A DNA stretch of 64,000 nt from Xiphias gladius (taxonomy: Eukaryota > Chordata > Actinopteri > Istiophoriformes > Xiphiidae): the NCBI RefSeq assembly GCF_016859285.1, contig NC_053412.1, positions 2,964,789 through 3,028,788 on the forward strand, given 5' to 3'. Numbering within the stretch: position 1 is the first letter of the stretch; every line of letters begins with the position of its first letter. The notes beneath the pieces were generated by a model. The model worked only from the letters and a program-made list of their open reading frames with translations, made no database searches and had not been told where the DNA came from. Both the position numbers and the translations under genes were made by a program. Positions 26,159 through 40,200 of this stretch are shown here, in pieces.

Positions 26159-26368
26159 AATTTCGATCTGATGATCAAACAGAATAACTGATGGGTTGCA
26201 AGTACACCTTTCTAAAACACAGACCTAAATTTGAGGCTACACTGCTTGTTGTCAAACATATTAGATATAAAACATGAATCAAGCTCATCGAAATCAGTTT
26301 TTGGGTTTTTTTTCAAATACCATAAACCCCAAAAAGGTACCACATGTTGCACAAATGAAATAAGTTAT

Positions 26369-26393
26369 AAAAAAAAAAAAAAAAAAAAAAAAA
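26369..26393. repeat. A-run
   Basis: A stretch of about 25 A residues just upstream (minus sense) of the first C7orf57-like exon. It may be the tail of a retroposed sequence or a slippage tract. Confidence 0.8.
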
Positions 26394-26599
26394 CACTCAG
26401 AGAATTTCTTTTTCCTCACACATCATCTTCCACCAGAACGGAAAGAGAAGGGCAGTAGACTAAAACAATTAAGAAAAACTGAGATTTCTGAAAATAATTT
26501 AATGCTAATTACATACTATGGTACGCCAAATTTACTAAAAATACCAAAAACATTGATAAAATATATCAAATCATGTTAAACATTTAGTAACAGCGACGC

Positions 26600-28440
26600 C
26601 GCATTAAAGCATCAATTTTTCTAATGTAGTTTGACCTTGTGTTTCCCCCCATATCGCGTACAGCGGCCTGTCCGCGCTCTTTTATCGAAACAGTGGTACT
26701 TAGGATGCTCCTAAAATGATGATGGGAAAATAAAACAATTCTTGTTCGTGAGTGAGTGACAGAAAACAAGGTATGTTAGCTAACGCGCTGCAGCCATCAG
26801 CCACAGAACAAGCCACAGTGGCTAATATAAAAAGTAAGCCCTCTCAGCAGCGGGTGCATACTTGCCGACAAGTTTACTATTATAGTTTGACTATATACAT
26901 AATGTCTATCTAGTTACACAAGCACACGCTATCGAAAAACACACTTCAAACATCTTTTTCTAGTGGCACAGTTTTGCTTAGCTAAGTGGCTAACAAAGCC
27001 CTGCTAATTTTGTTAGCCGCCTAGCTAGCTGCCGCAGTAGCTTTCCAGCGTTAACCTTATTTATGCGCTGCAACAATGCTACTTTTTGGGTAAAAGACTA
27101 ACGATACTACACGTAGAAAAATCAGACACATATCTCACATTATCTGTTTTTTTTTTTTCTTTGTTTTTTTCTTTTGTCGTAATTACTGCGTGGATTGTTG
27201 CACTTAAACGCCGCTAGCTTCTTCTTATTCTGCGGGCAGGGCTGGACGCACACACTTCCTGTAGCACCTGCCGCCGACATCCGGTACGCTGGCCAAAGAT
27301 CGTCTATTGTTAGCGCCGCCCGACGTTGGTTTGTAGGCGTGTTGTGTTGTTTCTGTCAAGCGATAGTTCACAGTAAAGGGTGGAGATCAGGTCTTGCAAG
27401 GGGACAGAGTGAGACCTCTTTCCAATATCCACGCTATTACATCAAATGTGAGATATTTGTACATTATTGAGTAATTCCATTTTATGTTACTTGGTACTTC
27501 TACTCCATTGCAATTCAGAGAGAAATACCGTACTTTTACTTTTGATACTGTAAGTACATTTTCCTGATTATACTTAGATAGTGAAAATTCAAATGCAGGA
27601 CTTTCGCTTGTAATGGAGTATTTTTACAGTGTGGCATTGGTACTTTTACTGAAGTAAATGATTTGGATACTTCATCCACCTATGGCAAAAACCACAGGTG
27701 CCAGCCATAGACTGGGATACAAGCTGAATGTCAGTATCACATGTGGGTGGTCAGTTTCGAAGAGCGTCAAATAGTGCAGCACTGCAGCCACAAACAACTG
27801 ATGCTGTTTCCAGCAGCAATGGTAATAATGACGTCAGTGGTTTGAGTCTTTATTTCTTTTCACCTTAAATCTATTTCTATCTATTGGCGCATGATAAGTT
27901 ATTGATTGTTGGTTGCTTGGGTAGATTTGGAGAAAAACGTGTTAATGCTCCCACTTGAGTTTAGTGCGGCTGAGGGTGAGCCCTTTTTTTGACTTGTGTC
28001 TGATCAATTTATTAATAGATAATAAATAAATTTACCGAAGCCTTATCGTTGCGTTATCACCAAATAGAAAGGACAGACATCAGTGGGGTTTTTTTGCAAC
28101 CTGACAACCCAAAACGTATTGTTATTTATGTCTTATAACTGATCTTGAAAGTATCGTGAAATGATTTACTAATCATTAATGAAGCCATTAGTTACAACTT
28201 AATGGTTCCTTATTAGAAAAGTGGCACAACTTACTTTTAAATGTGTAAAATTTTGTGTTATTCCACTATAGTATTTATATTTTTACCAAAAAAATGTATT
28301 TTGGTATAAAAAAACAAAAAGAAATCAATGTTGATGTTACATGATGGTTTAAACGCACAATTTCCTTATACTCTATAACACAATAGTAGGCTGTTGTTTC
28401 CATAACAAGTCAAATCACTGAGCCAGTGGAGTGTCCATCA
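26600..28440. other. Upstream of the C7orf57-like gene; intergenic to fhl2
   Basis: The promoter of the C7orf57-like gene should lie within roughly 26,200-27,350, where GC content rises (27,200-27,320). I see no diagnostic element. A fish repeat with GTAAAAGTA-type sequence occupies about 27,470-27,680. The remainder to 28,440 is AT-rich and empty of recognised features. Confidence 0.4.
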
Positions 28441-28452
28441 GGTCAAAAAGTC

Positions 28453-28458
28453 TTTATT
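28453..28458 (-). terminator. Candidate fhl2 poly(A) signal
   Basis: AATAAA on the minus strand about 470 bases after the fhl2 stop codon, giving a plausible 3' UTR length. Confidence 0.45.
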
Positions 28459-28924
28459 ATGCATAACAGACTTATTGTTCAATTAACAGAATTTATGCAA
28501 TTAGAACAAACAGCATTAGTAGTATTATATTAACTCTGTTAAGATTAATCATCAACCTAAAATATCTATCAAAAAGGGTTATTTTGATTCCACACACAGA
28601 CTTTCATTCCAAAAGGGACTGTTTTTAGGATTCTTGACATGAAAGCAACTGATTCACTGTCTCACTTTCCAAAGAGCAATGTTTCTAAGAAACTAATAAA
28701 ACAGAGGAAAACTAAATTTTCGGAATGAAGGCTTCAACTCAATTACATAAAACCCAGTATGATCAGTGCATGCAGAAAACACCTTAGCAGTAAGAACAGG
28801 TTAATGTGTAAGAAACCAATAAATGATGCAAATAATGCAACAAAGGCCGGGTTAGGAGAATACTACCAGTGCTCTTCGATTGGCAGCCAGTTTGGACCAA
28901 CTCTTTTTCAGCTTCGGAGATCAC

Positions 28925-31900
28925 TCAGAAGTCTTTGCCGCAGTCGGGGCAGAGGATGTCGTCTTTGCACGTCAGGAAGCCTCGGCCGACCAGAGACACG
29001 CAGCACTTTTTGCAGTTGAAGCAGTTGTTGTGCCACTGGCGCTGCTCAAACGAGATGTACTTGCTGCCCCCGAGACCTGAGACAAAGGCGGCAAAGTGGA
29101 GACATGAGTGAACTGCTGTGCCAAGGGAACAAAATGAGCTTGTCCCCAACAAGCTGTCCTTAATGCTGTCCTTTCATCCCTTCCCAGGAGCTTTAACCAC
29201 CATTCACATTTGGCCTCATGTGACTCCAGCGACTCTACCGACAACAGCCAGGAGCACTAATGAACCAAGTGACATCAATGGCCTTGATGATGACCCCCCC
29301 CCAAAAGGTTAAATACCTGGGACTCCCCCTCAGTCAGTTAGAACTGAGGAAGCCTCTTGGATGGGAGGTGAAACATCTTTAAGTATCTACAACCAAGTCC
29401 AGTTGCCCTTGATTCAACTTGATTGTCCCCAAAAGTCCCATGATCTCCGTAATGTAATAACCCTGTAATTAATGTTTATTGGATACATAGGATGCAGGGG
29501 GAAGCATATGATCTGGGAACACTTGAGTGCATTTTAAAATTGTCATTTATACTGCATTTACTACTGTCTAGTTGTAGTTTACATCTTCTGCTACATTTAT
29601 TGTGTTTTTACCTCATTTTTTTCAGTATTTAATGACAAGTCACTTAAGAACATTTTGGCTATCACTAGTTTCAGATGAAGGTCCTATGTCTACAGAAGTA
29701 ATAAGAGCGCAGCATTAGGTAGCAGCATTGTTTTCCTTGTTCTTAGTATTTACTGTAAAATTCAAGCATCACAGTAACTCTTCCAGTTGACAGAGGTTTT
29801 TAAAGGATCACAGTTCAGTTTACTAGTCATGATTAGCAACACTCAGCCTGTGGAATCATTTGTTCAACTGTATCTCTGGCTCTGCAGGAGCGGAAAGCTT
29901 GTGTTACAAAACTGGGAATGTGGAGTTTGTTACTACACGAACCTTTGCTGGGCAGGAGTGTTTCTTCACGAGGATGATCAATTTACGAGGGAGCAATGCA
30001 AAAAGAGTGCTGATGATTATGGGTTGTTGTTTTTTTTTTCCTTCCTCGTGTATAAGTTCAGACAGATTTTGTGTAAACCTGTCTCCATCCAACAGTAAAG
30101 CCTGCTTACCGGAAGTATGTAGCAGCTTCTGGAGAATGAACCCAGCCTGAAAATCCCACTGAAAACCGCTGAATGAATCAGAAATGCGGGCAGCAAGTCA
30201 GAGGTCTGAAACCAGGCCCGACCGGACATTCCCTGCCTCAGGATTTGAGGATTTGGATAAAATAAGTCCAAGAATCTTCAGTGAAATGTCAGCAAAACTG
30301 ACGCCAACGCGGTATGCACGCTGGCAACGAAATCGCAGCACCACTACAGCTAAATTTAGGGACTTCATGGGTTTTCCTGAACATCACAGCACTTAAAAAT
30401 TGAAAAGACTAATGATTTGCCGATCTAAAAAGTTCCATCAAAGCCAGAATGTCTTTGCACTTTTGTACATTTTGATTTCTCTCTTGCTCAAGTTGGTTTT
30501 AAGGCTGAATATCAACAACCCTAAACCCAAACAAAAAAGCCCCACATGCGATTCAGAGGATGTGTATAAATAATTTTTTTTAAGGGCAGTACTCCAGACA
30601 TAAGTTCCAGGGTAAACCTTTACCGCTGATCGGAGTGGTGCAGTAAGCACATTTCTTGGCAAACAGGTTGCAGAAGCAGTCGAGGCAGTAGGCGAAGTCG
30701 TCGCGAGAGGTGAACCGCTGGCCGGCCAACTGCTGCTTGCAGCCGATGCAGACGAAGCACTCCTTATGCCAGGGCTGGTCGCGGTAGTTCACTCCTCCAG
30801 TGGTGATGGGCTGAAAGTTAGAGGGCGAAAGAAGTTTTATTGGGATTTCTAGACAGGATAACACAATAATGGCTGACAAAAGAGCTATCGGAATTTTTCC
30901 AGGGGTTTCGACCGCAACTCACGGTCTTGCTCAGCAGAATGAGTTCGCCTGGGTGTCACGCAGATATCTCAGTTGGATATGCATTGTGGGAGATCCACAA
31001 GCATGTTCAAGCATGATTTTTGGCGTCTGATGTGAAGGACAAAGGAGCAAACTCCATCCCCTGATGAAGACCATGATAGTCGGTCGAGAGCCTTGGAAAA
31101 ATCTAGTGATTGAACCTTGAGGTTTTTTAAACTACTTTTTCAAAGGTCGAGAAGGTACAGTATGTTCATGTTCAATAAGATAATGCAGTTTTTCTGACCA
31201 AAATGAAAGCCCATATCCACATCACATACATGTAAAATAAATAATTGCAACACGGAAAAAGCGAACATAGAAAATGCGGAAAGATTGTTTCGATCACAGG
31301 AAGTGAGTTGGCTGTTGCTATGGCAGTTTGTCGGTTTGATGTCCACATTACATAAAGCTGGTTTTGCTGTTTGCTAATTTTAAAAAATGGTCCCTTTTTG
31401 TACTCTGGAAGCTCTCGAGGGGGGTTTAGTAAAGACTACTGCTGTTAAAATGCGCCGCAGAGTTCAATTAAAAATGCAGGGCGTCTGTGTATTTATGCAT
31501 AGCGTCATACTGCTTAATTTCTCTGTCACTGACGCTATTTGTTGCCGACTTTGTCAAAGGCGAGCCAGACGACTGCCGTCTCACCTGCCAGCTTCTAGCA
31601 CAAAAAGACGCCTCCGATTCTTGCCTGCCTCGCCATCTGTTTCCCGCCCCTAACTGTTCTACACTGTACCATAACAGTCTCCTCCCCTCCGTCGCGGCAT
31701 GTCTTTTCATACCTGCAACATCAGCAGTGATTTGGACGTACGGGCTCAAACCTTCAGGCACAGTGGGCTCAAAACTTTGTTTTAAAATTCAAGTCAAAAT
31801 CGTAAACGTTCGCTGACAGCTAACTCCGCTCCTTCAAAATCATGTACAACACGTCTACAATATTTTCTATTTAATGGACTTGTTCATCCATAAAAAACAT

Positions 31901-34264
31901 GACCGCTTGGACTTGAATATTTCACTCAGCATAAGCATCACAGTACTTGTCTTTAACTTTAAAGCCACCCTGGGGACATCCAAGGGGAAAAATCGTGGTT
32001 AACTTTTAAATGTCTCTCAAACAGAATATTGATCTTGTATTTATCTTGCAAATGGAGGACATGCTCATGAGAGACGTCTCCACCTCACAGGAATTAAACA
32101 AAAACAAGATCAGTTGGATTTGCTGATAAATATTGATGTGTGATCTACTTTAATTGATAGTAGCTTGAGGACAAAACATAAATGCAGCCAGAGCTTTTCG
32201 TGAATGGTGAGTAAAGGGAATGTTTTTTTACCTTCTTGCAGTTGACGCACTGAAGAGCAAACTGCTTCTCGTAGCAGGGCAGGCAGTAGTTGTTGCCTTC
32301 CTTCTGGACGAAGCTCCTGGTGCCAATGGGCTGCTGGCAACGGTTGCAGGTGAAACAATGCTCATGCCAACTGTTGCCCTTGTGCTCCATCTTTTTAGAG
32401 CCTGGTGGGTGGAGGGGGCAGAGAGAGGGAGAGAGAGAGGGAGAGAGAGAGGGAGAAAAAGCGTGTGAGAGAGGGAAGGAAAGAGAAGGAAGAGAGAGAT
32501 AGGAGTTCGCACGTAACCTGCGTGTCAGCACACCATCCACGTGGTGCTGATGTCCCACGGAGTTGATCCAAATCTCCAACTCAAAAAACCAATTGTGGCT
32601 TTAATAACCCAATCGTAACACGTAAGCTTGTCCTCATCAATGCTTTTCATTACATCACTCTGTACATTTTTTTTTTTTTACAATTTTGACGTCCCCCTGC
32701 AGACAAAAGCCATTTAATGCCTGAGTCTTCGTGTCTGTGTCAGTTAGTATCACTATCCCACTGGCATTCGGCTCCTAAAATGATTGACCTTACTATTACT
32801 GTCCAAGAAAACACACTTTTTTTTTTTTTTTACTTTTTAAGAGTTGAAGGTTACCAAACAGCCTCATGGAATGGGGACATTTGTCCAACGGTGGACTACA
32901 GATGGTTTTTGGTGGATTTTGCTGATTTTATTACAAATATGTAAACATTTTTGGACTATTTCAATTACCTCTGAGGGTTCTGACCTGATTTAATGTATGA
33001 AGATAATGAATATAGGAACACATATGTCAAAATAATACAGGCAATAGGAAAAAAGAGAAAATATTGGGAGTCAGACACCAGCATCACCAAGTTAACTCAG
33101 GCACCACTAACTGAATCTTTGCACAGATAACCCTACAATTTCTCTGTGTCTGGCGACGATCAGGCCTCCTCACCTGGCATGATGGTCTTCAGGCACGCAT
33201 GGCACTTGGCAGAGTACTCGTTGCTGTAGCACTCGGTGCAAATCAGCATTGAATCCTTGGTGGCGAAGGGTCGGTCCACCAGCGATCGGCTGCACTTGAT
33301 GCAGAGGAAGCATTCGCTGTGCCAGTGGCGGTCCTTGTACGACAGATCCTGAAGAGTGAATGAAAGGAGAGAATGGTTGGTTTGGTCGGACACAGGACAA
33401 AGACTGTTACACGCTACGTTTGCCTGCACAACATCCACCAACTAGCACCTCTGCTGTGTCCAGCTTCACATAAAAGAGGATTATTATTTCAAGGGCCATA
33501 TTCTTTTGTGATGATATCTTGCAGTCAGTATATGGAGCCCGACCATTAACAATAAACAAATGTAATGATGTTTAAGTCGTATCGTATTTTATTGGACAAA
33601 GTTCACTTTTGACCTGATGAAAAGTCAGGGGATTACCAAAGTCTTAACAATTCATCCTGAGGAGGACGTGAATGTCTGCACGGATTTTCACAGCAATCCG
33701 TACAACATTCGTTGAGCTGTTTTCAGAAAGTGGTGGGCCGACCGACCGACGGGCCCACTAACAGACCGATATCGCTCGGGCCATGCTGCCAGCACGTGGT
33801 TACCCCCGGTGACGCTTTTTTATCAAAAAGTAATCACTTCTTTTAATAGTGTCAAAGAACAGCATCATTAAACTTGAGATTTTATTTTAAGGAAGCCCTT
33901 CGTGCTGGTTGATATGCGGCGTATGTCTGGTCGTGGGTGACAATGTGAGAAAACTGGGCTTTGTGACTCCAAAGTTTCAGGTCAGCTGCAAACATGGATG
34001 GGAAAATATAAATGAAGGCATGGAAATAAAAGAGCAATCCTCAGTGGTGCAATGGTGAATTCATGATTGGTTGACTTTCTCTGGATAAATACAAATTAAA
34101 AATATTACCTTGCTGGTGCAGCCAATGAGCTTCTTGCACGCTTCACAGTTGTGGGAGAAAAGCGCCTCGTAGCACTTGGTGCAGTACGGGTTTTCCTCCT
34201 TTAGGATGTGTTTCTGCCCATACAGCGTCTCCTTACACTCCGTGCAGTCGTAGCGCTCAGCCAT
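28925..34264 (-). CDS. fhl2: Four and a half LIM domains protein 2 (FHL2)
   Basis: Exons: 34,264-34,109, 33,348-33,174, 32,401-32,232, 30,810-30,624, 29,076-28,925. Phases are compatible and encode 279 residues, the same length as human FHL2. The protein begins [16 protein letters not shown], a half LIM finger, then four full LIM domains with Cys/His zinc ligands intact ([63 protein letters not shown]), ending LCPDCGKDF. The linkers ITTGGV and the CPDCGKD ending favour FHL2 over FHL1, FHL3 or FHL5. FHL2 is a scaffold at muscle Z-discs and focal adhesions and a transcriptional co-regulator; it has no enzymatic activity. Each exon boundary falls near LIM domain borders. The 5' UTR exons and promoter were not located with confidence. 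Which teleost duplicate (a or b) this is cannot be said from this window. Confidence 0.93.
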
Positions 34265-37200
34265 GTCGCCTAAAGCCTCCGTTCTGAGCCCTCTGTCCAG
34301 CGACATAAAGACATTCAAAAACAGTGCCATAGAGATTAGGCAACTGCAGCTGACACGCTACCAAAATATGGGAATCGTGCAAAAGGATTAATCACCACAT
34401 AATAATTTGAAACTCGGATTGGATTTCCTTAATTGGAGAATCGATTTGTTTTTCTACAAAAGCACTACAGTACCATCTCAGGATCACATGGTCCAATGAA
34501 TTACATAATGCCTCCATGACCATGTACCTGGTACAGAATTCAGCCCTTCTGAAATTCCTGGAAACTTAATTGAATACTACACACAACAAATTAGGCAGAA
34601 GAATGTGGCAAACAGCCCTCAGATGGACAAACACTAAAGGCCTTCCACTTCATTAATTGACATGATGTGACATTTAAATCTGGTTTACTGGCTTCAAAAA
34701 AGAGTTTAAGGACCATTCATCTGGAGCAGCAAAATTAGTTTTGAGAAATTGTGTTTAAGGAGGGTTAAATGGGGGAGGGGGAAAGCAATAAGGAGAAGAA
34801 CTGAAACATTTTTTTAAAAATAAAGTAGCAGGAAGAATCCAACGAAGAGGAGACAACGTAAAAAAGTGCAAAGAAACGCAGCAGACAAGAGAACATGAAA
34901 GAAATATGTTTGCAATATCAAAGTTTGCTAAACAGCATCATTACAGCTAGGTTTAACTATTAGTTTAAGATGTCTCAGATTAAAAAAAAAAAAAAAAAAA
35001 AAAGGATTGCTGCATAATATTTTATGCAACCTCTACAAATTCAATTCTTGGAAGAATTTGTTCCAGTTTAGACAACTGGTAAGTCTTTAAAAGGGAAAGT
35101 TGTGCTGTCCTGGGGCTGTTCAGTGCAAATTTGATAACAGCATTTAGCCCAAACCACCACGCTTATAATTGTCTTGTCATTGAAAGAGACAGTCTGAAGC
35201 TGCCCTGACGACAATGAACAGTTGGCTGTAGGATAGCATCCAGGGATGGCGGTGCATCGGCACAAACAGGAAGAAACGCAACAAGAACAACACGGCGCTC
35301 TGTCTTTCTCTAGGACTAGTAAATTAGAATATTTTGGGAGTAATTGAATATGGTGTATTAGCCAAAACACGAAAGCTGCTATTGACTGGACATTTGATTG
35401 AATGCAGAACAGTCAGAGTTTTAGCATTTGTCCCTTGTCAGTCACTGTAAAGTCCCTGTCAGCTGTTCTGTAGAGATAACTGCTGGTGATTTCATTGGCA
35501 GATAGTTTGTGAGTGGCTTTCGCCTTCATCCGGAGCATTACGGTCCGAACAGCCACGCAACCATGTTTGTGTACATTTCTATGTGGAAATCATCTGTACC
35601 CGCTTTGAGCCAGGCGCACGAATGTAACATTTTCTGGACAAGAATAACATTTCGTTAAGCGGGATGCAAGATTTCTCATCCACTTGGAAAACAAAAACCT
35701 GGACTATGCTCAGCTGAGTGTGTGGATTTTAAGCATCATTATCACTTTTAGGAGCCAAAATATGTTGCAACACCACAGTTGTCCGACTTCATTTTCATGG
35801 AGAACTGAACTGAGAGGAAAATGTACCAAGTACTGAACCAGGAAGGGGGGAAATTTACGAGTACAGCAACGACATCTTACACTGTAGCACACCTACTTGA
35901 CTTTCTTACAGCCCTTGTTATTCAGTCACCAGCCATTTACCCCTCTCTGACGCCTCTTTACCCCTCGGTACCCTCTAAACCCCCCTATAAATCTTGCGTA
36001 CACCCTCTAGTCTTCAAAAAACCCTCCGCTATCCTCCTCTACTAGCGCTCAACAAAACCCTATAAGCCCACATAATATTGTTGCGCCCCACGACGTAAAT
36101 GCCTTGTACCCCGATCCAAACCAGCTACCCTCTTCTCTAAGCCCTTTGTACCTTCTATACTCAAAAACCCTCTGTACCCTCTACTTTCTTCTGTAAGCCC
36201 CCTGAACACCTCTGTAAATCCTCTGTAGTCTCCGCAATTCCTATAGAAATCCTCTTACACACCAACAAAACCCCCAAAATCTTCTATACCCCGATAAAAA
36301 AAACCCTATAACATCTGTACCATCTAAAGTACTTTATAAAACCCTTGTACCCCCTTAAGACCTTGCTTTAAACCCTCTCTGGCCCTCTTTCCATCATCTG
36401 TACACCTCTGTCAGTCCTTGATTCCCTTACCCTACTTCTCCTATCATCCTTTTATAAGCCTTATACTTCTATTTTCAGTGCAAACCAACCTATTCCTTTA
36501 ATTGACAATTTCTGAAATCACATGGCGCCATGAAGAGTCGACAAGATATTTTGCCAGTGTCTTAATTCCCGCACAAGGAGCTAAAAATAATCCTCTAAAC
36601 CTCTAAACATCACATTGCAGATTTGATACGGGAATAAAATCGCCAAAGTTCTCTGAAATTATTATGAGTGACTGGATAATAAGAGGGAGAAAAAGCAGAA
36701 ATACAGGGATGAAAAACAAAGAACATTGGGTCAAGAAAGCAGAAAATAAGAACAAAGACAAGACAGTGAAGGAAAATAAGTGAGGGAGCTGTTACCTGTG
36801 AGTGAAGACTGAGTGTCAGAGAGGGAGACCAGAAGTGTCTGTTGAGCGCTGTAGTCCATCTGCTTTATAAAATTAGAGCAGAATGTGACCCACACTGGGG
36901 CAGGAAGGTGGAGGCAGTGGTGTGACCAGAGTGGGCAGGTCATCTTATGCTCAGACTGCTATAAATTCAAACTAGAACGCTGAAAAATCCCATTGATCCC
37001 ACTGTGAAACGTGGAACTCTTGAACGCGCACTCACAACCCGTTGTAAAGATGAATACAGCGTCCGCGTGGGAAACGCAGACCCGAGCCTACAGGCACACA
37101 CACCTCACAGAACGGGGAAATCAGATGTGAAGCAAACATATCTCATTTATTTAGGATTCACAAAGGAAAGCTGTTTTTTGTCTGTTAAATATTTGTGAAC

Positions 37201-40200
37201 AGATTTCAATGAAATATTTTTGCAGAGGGTTAAAGAATAAGTCACTACTTTTTTGGGAACTTATGGTCCTAACGTTTATAAAGCACTTTAACCTTGGAAA
37301 AGCAGCTCTGCTGCTGCAGAAGTTCTCGGTTGTCTTCACCTTCTGCAGCTGTTAAGTTGTTCTTTCGAGGTTAACGGTCCAGTGGTTTAACTTCTCACGC
37401 TGGTTTAACTTCTCACGAGTGTTCCCCCGGTGTGTCAGTGCACAGTGACATCAGTGCTGGGTGTGGTTGCAGGTGTAACCCAGCACACACCCGACCACGC
37501 CCAGCCCGCGGCCAGAGGTGCAACGGACGTCCGGCAAATAAAACAGTGAAACACCGTGTTAGGCTTTGTATTCTAGCTCACAAGCAAAGTAATATTTACA
37601 GCATTTGTTGCGGCGAGAGGAATCTACAACCTTCGTACAGTTATTTTTTTGTCTCCAGATGATGGATCCCTCTGACTGTGGCGCTCCCTTGAGTTCTTAG
37701 TTTTTAGTCAAATATCTGAACTGGCCTCTAGTCCCGTTAAAATTTATAGTTGTAAAAAGCATAACAATTTGAGAGCCAAGTGGCTTTTCCTCTGTACCTG
37801 ACAATGAGTCCTTCTGGGCGTAAAATGCACTTTTCCCGATGTCGTAAAAGACGAATTTTAATGAGTGCAGATAACCGTGTTACGAGCTAGCCGATAAATA
37901 GAAGTTACGGTGTAGCTTATGTGTAAGTTGTGTGTTTTTTCACAGGGACTGCTTTTGACCAACGGCCAGAGCCATTACAACGTCATAACCACATTTTTTT
38001 TGGTAGGCGTTGCTTGTTTGATACTGAACCTACTTTCACTCTTTGTGCAACTTCAGTCAAATTGAGATCACATGCAAATACCAGTTTTGAGTGATCTCAT
38101 CAAAATGTGATCGGTGGTGCTACAGCTGAATAATTAATTTTAATGGCGAATAAAGCAGTAATCATGGGTATGACTCACTTGAAATGTTATGTAATTTGTC
38201 CATGTTGCCCATGTAAAGCTCTAATATTCCCAGACATTATTTAGATCTCTATAAAATTCTGCCGACAGCCGCCGTCAGACATTTCAGCATCTAACGCAGA
38301 CCTGGATCCACGTGCAGATGGAAACTTTTTTAAACATATTCATTTATCAAAAAAACAAACAAAAGGGAATTATTTAACCTTGGCAGAGGTGTGTGCATTC
38401 TGGGTGCTTTCTAGTATTACATTTAGTTATGTCATTTAGGCTTTGATTATCCAGATTTGTGCCACATGCAGAAACTCATTTGAAATGAAGACTTGGCTAA
38501 CACAACAGCAGACGCCGTCACAGTTGGCTTCCCAGTTTCCCCTTGGCTCCTGTCCCCCCCCCCCCCCTTTGCTACCTTCCCATCATCTCCGTGTTCTCCC
38601 TTTCAGACCCCGGCGTTCTTCATCCACCCCGGAACTTGTCTTTTCTTCCTCTGTACTACACCATACGCTCACCTGGTTCTCAACTCCAATCGCCGGAGCG
38701 TCCCTCCTCAGCCACACACCTGATGCCAGTTCCCCCATCACCCAAGATTGTTGTTCAATCAATTAAAGTGCGTTCATCGAATCTGCCTGCCCTTGAGTCC
38801 TCCCTGCCTGTAATCGGCCATGACAGGCACAAGAAGGATAAAATAATTGATGAAAACAAGTAATCTGATCAGTTTCAATTAAAAGGGGCAAAAATTGAAA
38901 TAGACACAAACAACAACAACGAAAACATTTAATTGACACAAAGACCCGAGAAGAACCCAGGTTTGGTGTGAATGGATCCACTGTCCTGGATCTGTGGTCC
39001 TCATATGAACTGAGTGTCAAGTCTGACATGCTTTGGCACCAAAGGATGATCACAAGTTCACTAAACTGATTGCTTAACAACAGGGTTCAGATAAGGTTAT
39101 TGTGAAACTACAGTCACAGTTTAACTCTACCTCTGTTCACTGTAGATTTCTTTTAGTTCATTGGTTTATTTGTCATTAGTGGCACTGACAATGCCATTGA
39201 TCAAATGAAAAGATAACCACAACCTAAAAATAAAATAAAAATGACATTTGTTGCATGCTTTTAGAGAACGGCAGCCCTGATTCAGTCACGACGCGGACAG
39301 CCCCTTGAACAGCGGATGAAGCTCATTTGAGCAAGTGGTGGAGCGCAAGCTCTCGTGGGCTGAGCTTTGGGAGGCCGGACAGCGTGACTTCAGGTTAAGC
39401 GGCCCCAGGCTTACAAGGAGAGGGAGTGGCACCAGTCCGGCGCAGATGCCGATGCCATCTTGGGAGCGGTGGCCGAGGGGGGAAGCTGATCCCGCCCTCG
39501 TCAGCCTAGCATCAGCTGAGGGCTGGAGGAGAGGCGAGCGGGGAAGGGCGCCTGCACCAATGAAAAAAAACCACTCTATTAAAACAATCTGAGAATAGAG
39601 TATCACTCTGACACATGCCAACTGTGAAAGTCAGTTACGATTACACATAGCTCGGTTTCAAAGTTACAATCGTTCAGATTTTCATTGAATCAAACACAGT
39701 TTTTGATACTACAAAAGCCATTCAATGTATTTATATTCAGTAATTACCTCTCCATATATTAATTTCCATTGTCGGTGGGGGGGGGGTCCACCGCTCCCAC
39801 GCTGGTTTCTAATTGGCTTCACACATATGAAGGAATTACAGGAAACAATATAGCTTGTAATCCAACGTGTCTGTTTTATACTAAATGGATCTTACCAATT
39901 TCTGAGTCTGATCCTCGACTATAATCATAGGCTGAGGTGAACTGCAAGGAGGGGATATAAGAAAACAAAATAATGTCCCATGAAAACAAATCTACAAACA
40001 CTGACTAAACGTCCCCGTCTTAAGGTCCATTCAACTGCTTATTCTGGAGCTTTGGACCACGTCACACGGTCTTCATCGGACGACGGAGTTTGCACAGCTA
40101 TTGTGGAACTGCTGATGTTTAAAACTTTCCGTTCATTTTTAACGATTTTCGTTTAGCAGGTAGATGAGAGAAGTCCTAGAAGTGGTCGGACAAATGAGAA